A stretch of 64,000 nucleotides of DNA from Triplophysa rosa (lineage: Eukaryota; Chordata; Actinopteri; Cypriniformes; Nemacheilidae): positions 19,347,376 to 19,411,375 of the forward strand of contig NC_079907.1 of assembly GCF_024868665.1 (NCBI RefSeq). Reading direction: 5' to 3'. Position numbers and translations under genes: made by a program. How positions within the stretch are numbered: the first letter of the stretch is position 1; every line of letters starts with the position of its first letter. Of the stretch, positions 57,476 to 64,000 are shown piece after piece. The notes beneath the pieces were generated by a model that was not told where the DNA came from, made no database searches, and saw only the letters and a list, made by a program, of their open reading frames with translations.

Positions 57476-57904
57476 ATGGATACTTCACCCAAAAATGAAA
57501 ATTCTGTCATCATTTACTCACCTTCCAGTTGTTCCAAATCTGTATAAATGTCTTTGATCTGATGAACGCGGAGAAAGATATTTGGAGAATGCTTATAACC
57601 AAACAGATCTTGTCCCCCATTGACTCCCATAGTAGGAAAAAATACAATGGTAGTCAAAAGTCCCCCAGAACTGACGTCCTACATTCTTCAAAATGTCTTC
57701 TTATGTGTTCAACAGAACAAAAAAAAATGATAAAGCATTTTTTCTAGTATGGTAGTCAATGGGGGGCAAAATCTGTCTGGTTATAAGCATTCTTCCAAAT
57801 ATCTATCTGTGTGTTCATCAGAACAAAGACATTTATACAGATTTGAAACAACTCGAAGGTAAGTAAATGATGACAGAATTTTCATTTTTGGGGGAACTGT
57901 CACT
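57476..57904. mobile_element. TTAA-type MITE with internal palindrome
   Basis: Starts ATGGATACTTCACCCAAAAA after TTAA (57472-57475) and ends GGGGGAACTGTCACT before TTAA (57905-57908). The left half's 'gaatgcttataaccaaacag' and 'ccattgactcccatagtagg' return inverted on the right. Confidence 0.75.
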
Positions 57905-57908
57905 TTAA

Positions 57909-59520
57909 GACAAACACTCCTGTCAACACTTGTCTTTTATACTTTGATATGCGGGCCAGTTATCAATGTCAAGCCTTGTTTTCTCACATTCATTACAGCA
58001 ATCCAAAGGGCCATCGCCAGCCGTTCCCAAATGTTTCTTTGAGCTCCGAGCTGCAGGTGGTGGGCAGATTTCTTCAGCGTCTGGCACGGCTTCTGTTCTG
58101 ATGGGCTTACCATAGCAAAAAAAGTGCAGAAAATGCCACCTCGCATCAGGAGCTTCAATTTAATCAGCGGCTTTGATATTTCGGGCACCATTACGGTGCC
58201 CTGGCAGGCCGCTGGCTGGAATGCAGAGGTGATTTCTTCAGCCAGATGGTTGTGAAGAACACCAGGCGGGCTGGACGAAAGCGGAGATTGGCACGCTTGC
58301 GGCTGGAGTTGCTTTTTACAGGACTTCTAACCCACTCCGCACTCTTTTGTTTAACAGAGATTTATGTCTGGCCAAACGTGGAGCACAACACACAGCTGTT
58401 GCCTTAAAAGGAGAAAATATGCTCTTTTGGTGGGAAGCGACGTGGATACGTTCTGTAAAACTTCACAGGGGCCTCGGAGCAGGGAGAACAATGAAAAGAC
58501 CGGCAGTAAAGAGACAGTTCATCCAAAAATAACACTGGTGTCGTGATTTATTTACCCTCATGACATGGACAGTAAAGCAGGAACAACATTTCTTGGTTTA
58601 CTCTGGAGAGGAAAGTAAATGGGACCACCGTGAGGGCGTGTACTGTAAACCATGACTGATTTCTCATTTTTGGCCTCAAAAATAAATGTCAGACATTCTA
58701 GCATTTGTTTTTAAAGGTCAGTGTTTGCATAAGAACACAGCGAAGGACAGAAGAGATGTAATTGCAGCGTCTTCTTAAACCTTTGTGCTTTGTGCTCCAT
58801 GGGGAGCAATGAGAACCTGTGGCTGCAAAGCAATTATTGTTGCACAAGATGTGTGATGGCTTTCCTTATTACAACCAGCGACATTAAAAAAGGAAAATTA
58901 GAAGAACACAAAACTGTGTTGAATGAATAGATGCTGTGCTGAAGTCATGAACGCATGAGCACAGTACAGCAGTTAATATCCAGCAGACATAAACATGAGC
59001 CGTCTTGAAATGCTCACAAACTGTGAAGAAAGACGGCGAGAGTGGGAGGAGATGACGCGCAGAGAAAGCGATGGCGTGGCGGGTGGATAAGAGAGAGTCT
59101 TTGGATAACGCTGCTCTGGAAATCCAGCTGAGGAGACGATGAAAAGATGCTGCCAAACTCTCGAGCCGTACACTTCTGTGCATTTCATTACAACTGTCTA
59201 CAAAAAAGCTTAAAAGCTCAAAATGATCATTCCAAACCTTAAGAGCCTTGTTAATGAAATCACATTCGTATATAGTTTTGTTCCATACATCTTGTTAGAA
59301 GCAGGTTGGGTTGCCATCAGAACAACTCTCATTGACTTCAACAGTATGAACACAAAACCACTGAGACATTCCTTAAAATATCTTCTTTTGTGTTCCACTG
59401 AAGAAAGAGTCCAGGTTTTAAAAAATATGAGGGTAAATAAATGATTCTTCGTTCCTTTAACTACTTTAATGCTTTCCTTATTTTTCCAAGTCACTTTGGA
59501 TAAAAGCATCTTCTGAATAC
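57909..59520. other. prkg1 intron 1, MITE scraps only
   Basis: Fragments of the TTAA-type MITE family at about 58513-58570 and 59318-59450, and a SINE tail at 59494-59517. No exon. Confidence 0.4.
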
Positions 59521-59524
59521 TTAA

Positions 59525-59740
59525 AGGGAGAGTTCACCCCAAAATGAAAATTCCGTCATGAATTACTCACTCTCTAGTTGTTCCATACATTTCTTTGTTT
59601 GGTTGAACATAGACAATGGTTGCCAAGAACTGTTCTTCCAAATATCTTTCTCTGCGTTCATCAGAAATTTATACAGATTTGGAACAACTCGAAGGCAAGT
59701 AAATGATGACAGAATTGTCATTTTTGGGTGAACTGTCCCT
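59525..59740. mobile_element. TTAA-type MITE, short copy
   Basis: Starts AGGGAGAGTTCACCCC after TTAA (59521-59524) and ends GGGTGAACTGTCCCT before TTAA (59741-59744). 216 bp; the ends match the longer copies at 49.0 and 57.5 kb. Confidence 0.8.
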
Positions 59741-59744
59741 TTAA

Positions 59745-60440
59745 TTCCTTATAGATTCAACAGGGCGCTGCAAACGTTTGTTAGAGATTCTTGTCTATGT
59801 TTATAAAACTCCGCGTCACAGATGTCATCAGCACACTCGCGATGTCAATCTCTCACTCCACCGAACGTCAGCATCCTGGAAGCCGCATGGATTCATATAC
59901 GACTGTGCATACGTCACAATAAATGAATGTTTTTAAGCGAGATGTGAGAATGTTTCAGACATCATCTCTGACCTTTTCTAATGAGTTCATGTTAATGTCA
60001 CAAATGTACTTACATTTATTTAGTGACCTAGAAACAGCACAGAGCCTCAAATGTTCCTAGTGACTGTCCTCATACTGACTCTGTGCATGACAATGAAGTT
60101 CAATCTAACCTCGTCCAATAAAAACAAACGCACTTTGATTTTTCTTCTAAACAACAAGCGAGCATGAATTGTAAGCAGCTTTTTCTCTCTTGTAAAGTTG
60201 ATCACCAACAGGTCTGAGTAACAGGCGGGCTGGATTAAGCCCATCATCATACATTACATCAGTCATAATAAAGGCAATGACTGCTCAAGTTATTCAGAAC
60301 CACAAAACTCCCGGTGTCCAGCTGACCGATGTCACGCGTCATTCAAAGATATTGCATGCACAGAGTAAAATCATCATTGTTTTGTGGTTCAATTCCAGCC
60401 GATTTTATGAAAGCAATGCACGTGAACAAGCAGAAGGGAC
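59745..60440. other. prkg1 intron 1, right end, nothing recognised
   Basis: Unique-looking intron ending at the exon 1 donor (gtaggt at 60446-60441). Confidence 0.4.
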
Positions 60441-60445
60441 ACCTA

Positions 60446-61060
<615 letters not shown>

Positions 61061-62334
61061 CGACCCCACACGAGCAGGTAATTTTGTCCAAATACAACTT
61101 TTCCAAATCAAGATAACTACACAAGACAGTGTGGCCGGTTTTAACATTTTTAAATATGCAAATATTAAAGCCTGTCAAATAGTTATGGCCAGAAGTTTCC
61201 CTTACAAAAATTATGGTTTAACTATAAAACATCAATTTTTTATAGAAATCATAACTACAGTTGTACCATCCTCTCACGTCAGACCCAATTTTCCCAAGGG
61301 TTGTTTCTTTATCAAAATGCTTAATATTTGTGGTTGTAATTTACTTAAATGAAAAATTCTTAAAGTAAAACCCTTTAGCAAGATCTAACAATGGGTTAAA
61401 ACAACACAGCATAGGTTAATTCCCTTTTTGACCCAACTCTGGGTTGAAAATAACCAAACACTTTTTACATTTACACACGGGCACTGAAATGTTAAGTGCA
61501 TTTTCTGTATAACTGTATGTTTGTAAAATGAAATGTTAGATCAACTTTGTCATCATTCAACCGACACTTTGGCTTTACCTTTTCAAACAGATTTCTATAA
61601 ACATCCGACAGAAGCAAGCCAACCACTTTAACACGGTGAAAATGATTCTGCTATAACATCTGAGTGGAGTTCAGACACTCATCCTGAAGTTGAAATGCAA
61701 GCCTACAGTAAAAATGAGCAAATATGAAACGCTTCACTCTTAAACCATCTGAGTGATGTCCATTAACTGCATCACTGTGCAGTGACACTAAACTCAAACG
61801 CCATGTTTATATTTCTCTGATGATATACTGTATATAAATTAAAGACACTGTACTGATCCAGCATTTGGGGCAGAAACTCCAAACTGTTTATTTTGACAGT
61901 TATCAATCTGATCTCACGAGAAAAAAAAAAGAGGAGATTGCAAGTTTTGCCTTGGTGTTTAAGTGGCAAAATACATCTAAATCGCTTTAAACTGTAATAT
62001 TTTACAATAGTAGGCCCGTGGTCATTTACTGAAGCTTTTGGTATATTTAACAGGCTGAGAGTAAAAATTGTTCACATGGTGCTTGTCAGAAATTTTCCAC
62101 ACTGGGACCGTTTTTCCATAACAGAAACTTTCAGAAGCAACATGTAGATTTCTCGTGAGATTTGGTTTGGCTAATGGAAGACTGAAGTCTCGGCATGTCA
62201 TGTTGATGCTGTGTGTTTCCTCCCTGCAGTCTCAAACATCATCTGGATCTTCACATTAACACCCGACCAGCTGCTTCAGTTCACCTCATTAACTGTCTCC
62301 ACTGCGCTTTAAAACAAACAGTAGCACAAGAACA
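61061..62334. other. Upstream of the beta first exon, nothing recognised
   Basis: No alpha-type first exon, RNA gene or clear element. It may be 5' flank or part of a longer prkg1 transcription unit if an alpha exon lies further right. Confidence 0.35.
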
Positions 62335-62690
62335 TTTGTAGTAAAAGCCAAAAATACATTGTATGGGTCAGTCAGAGTTATCGATTTTTCTTTTATGCCA
62401 AAAATCATTAGGATATTAAGTAAAGGTCATGTTCCATGAAGATATTTTGTAATTTCCTACCCTAAATATATCAAAATTTTATTTTTGTGAGCGGGTGGCC
62501 TTCTAGCACCTCTGATGGACAATGTTTTCTCAATGTTTAGATTTTTTTTGTACCCTCAGATTCCAGAGTTTTGAATAGTTAAATCCTATCACAACAAACC
62601 ATATAGGACGCTTATTTCAGATAATGTAAAAATCTCAATTTCGAAAAATTGACCCTTAAAACACATATAATCTTAAAGGACACACATACT
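62335..62690. mobile_element. 'ATATGTGACCCTGG' family element, decayed inverted copy
   Basis: Shares 'ccaaaaatacattgtatggg', 'catcattaggatattaagta'-type words and 'ttacaaaatat'-type words with 22991-23243 in the opposite orientation, and adds 'ctcaatttcgaaaaattgac' at the right. The terminal GTGACCCTGG tips are lost. Confidence 0.55.
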
Positions 62691-62925
62691 GATATACAGT
62701 ATGTATCGCTCGAATGTACTGCAAGTTGCTTTAAATAAAAGCGTCTGGCAAATTTATGAATGTGAACAAGCCTAAAGATGTATCCTCAACAATAAAACAA
62801 CTTTGTAGCTTTATGAAGAGTAATTCACCAAAGAAGAGAAAACAAGAATTTGATAAATAAGATCAAAAGCGCCCTCTTGTGGAACAAACCTGAGATGCGC
62901 ACCCATGTTTGAAGATTTATTTTAA

Positions 62926-63104
62926 AGTGATAGTTCTGTCATCATAATAATTCCGTCATCATTTACTCCCCCTCGGGTTGTTCCGAACCTGTGTAAGTGT
63001 CTTTGTTCTGCTGAACACAAAGGAAGATATTTGGAAGAATGTCAGTAACCTGAGGGTGGTGCGTAAATGGTGACAGTATTTTCAGTTTTGGGTGAACTAT
63101 ACCT
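62926..63104. mobile_element. TTAA-type MITE, decayed copy
   Basis: Starts AGTGATAGTTCTGTCATC after TTAA (62922-62925) and ends GGGTGAACTATACCT before TTAA (63105-63108). Middle words 'gttctgctgaacacaaagga' and 'agatatttggaagaatg' identify the family. Confidence 0.7.
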
Positions 63105-63108
63105 TTAA

Positions 63109-64000
63109 AATGAGCTCAAAACGATAATTAAATTATTTCATTCTCATATTATCATTGTGTCAAATACTGTTTTACTTTTATTGAAATGCACATATATAAA
63201 TTGTCCACATATTATGTATGTGTGACTGCAAAACAAACTCAATCATATCTGCTGTTATGTGTTTAGTGCACTGTGTGATCTGTTTTATGTCTATTTAGTC
63301 TCATTTGCATTATTATTGGAGATAAGAAACCTAACACACTCATTTTAATGGATAAATGAGTGTCCTGGAAATCCCAAAACTAGCACAGAGACCTCGCAGG
63401 GGACGGTGCACAGAATCTAGACCCATGTCTCTCTCTTTCACCACCCTAAAGTGAATCTGATCCCATTCATCATGCATAGCACAGAAGACCAATTAAGGAC
63501 AATTGATGAGGCAAACCATGAAGAACTGCAGCACAGGAGCAGATCAAAGCTTGTGTGTCACTCAGTGTGGAAGTGAGATGTGATGCTAATGTTGAAGGCT
63601 GAAGACCGTTCACCGTGAAGCCTTTTATCAGCGCAGGAAAGATAACACACTTTCCATTCTCAAGGGCTTTCATAAGGAGCTTGTTGATTATATAAGGATC
63701 AGAGAAGAGATTGTTTTCTGATGGGAAACTACAGTGTTTATGATGCTAACACACACAAAGAAAGGCTCACGATACAGTTACTGCTAAGCCATCAGAATCC
63801 ATTCAACAGATCTGCCCTCAAAGACCTCCATCTATTTAGGCTACAGCTTTGTCTTTCTGTTTTGAAGTGTAAAACACCAAACTTATTTCTGTAGACATAA
63901 GAGGACGGTGAGCACCTGAGTCTTAATTTTACTGAATAGGATCATAAAATCAATTCCAATTTTATGTAAGGTGGAACACCAGTGAATTTATTTATTTTTA
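63109..64000. other. Right edge, nothing recognised
   Basis: No exon, RNA gene or element ends that I can support. Confidence 0.35.

Overview
The window looks like a stretch of a ray-finned fish genome, most probably a cyprinid (zebrafish, carp or goldfish group). The evidence is a vertebrate gene with long introns whose coding exons are most like PRKG1, embedded in the transposon mix typical of such genomes: many hAT, Kolobok-like, Harbinger-like and Tc1/mariner short elements, DIRS retrotransposons, L2/CR1-type LINEs, tRNA SINEs and gypsy-type LTRs. There is no sign of operons, CRISPR arrays or prokaryotic genes.

The one host gene I can support is the 5' part of prkg1 (cGMP-dependent protein kinase 1), on the minus strand and reading from right to left. 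Exon 1 (60447-60751) encodes the beta-type leucine zipper and autoinhibitory segment. Exon 2 (52600-52766) and exon 3 (20795-20908) encode the start of cGMP-binding site A. The three exons join in frame through good GT/AG splice sites and give residues 1-195. The rest of the gene lies beyond the left edge. Intron 1 is about 7.7 kb, intron 2 about 31.7 kb, and at least 20.8 kb of intron 3 is in the window. I did not see an alpha-type first exon.

Almost everything else is intronic or upstream sequence filled with nested mobile elements. From left to right: an interrupted solo LTR with hAT-like and Harbinger-like insertions (0.3-3 kb); Harbinger-like and hAT elements (3.5-8 kb); a Kolobok-like element carrying a THAP zinc-finger remnant (8.4-10.1 kb); a LINE 3' end (10.7-11.4 kb); a 35-bp minisatellite (13.2 kb); short TIR and foldback elements (15.5-20 kb); a three-level nest of Tc1, a short element and a DIRS end (22.4-23.3 kb); a long Kolobok-like element with a second THAP remnant split by a hAT (24.0-26.2 kb); a compact DIRS element keeping a gag half and a recombinase tail (26.5-28.7 kb); a gag-only LTR retrotransposon inside a hAT (32.3-35.9 kb); an L2-type LINE broken by two DNA elements (39.4-42.9 kb); a clean solo LTR (44.4 kb); and a second L2-type LINE with a SINE inside it, about 118 bp upstream of prkg1 exon 2 (52.9-55.3 kb). 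Many boundaries are confirmed by target-site duplications read directly from the sequence.

The most unusual items are the gag-only LTR element with intact 5-bp duplication, the gag-recombinase mini-DIRS with its internal complementary region, the detached DIRS end at 22.7 kb, and the two THAP remnants that, with TTAA target sites, point to Kolobok elements.
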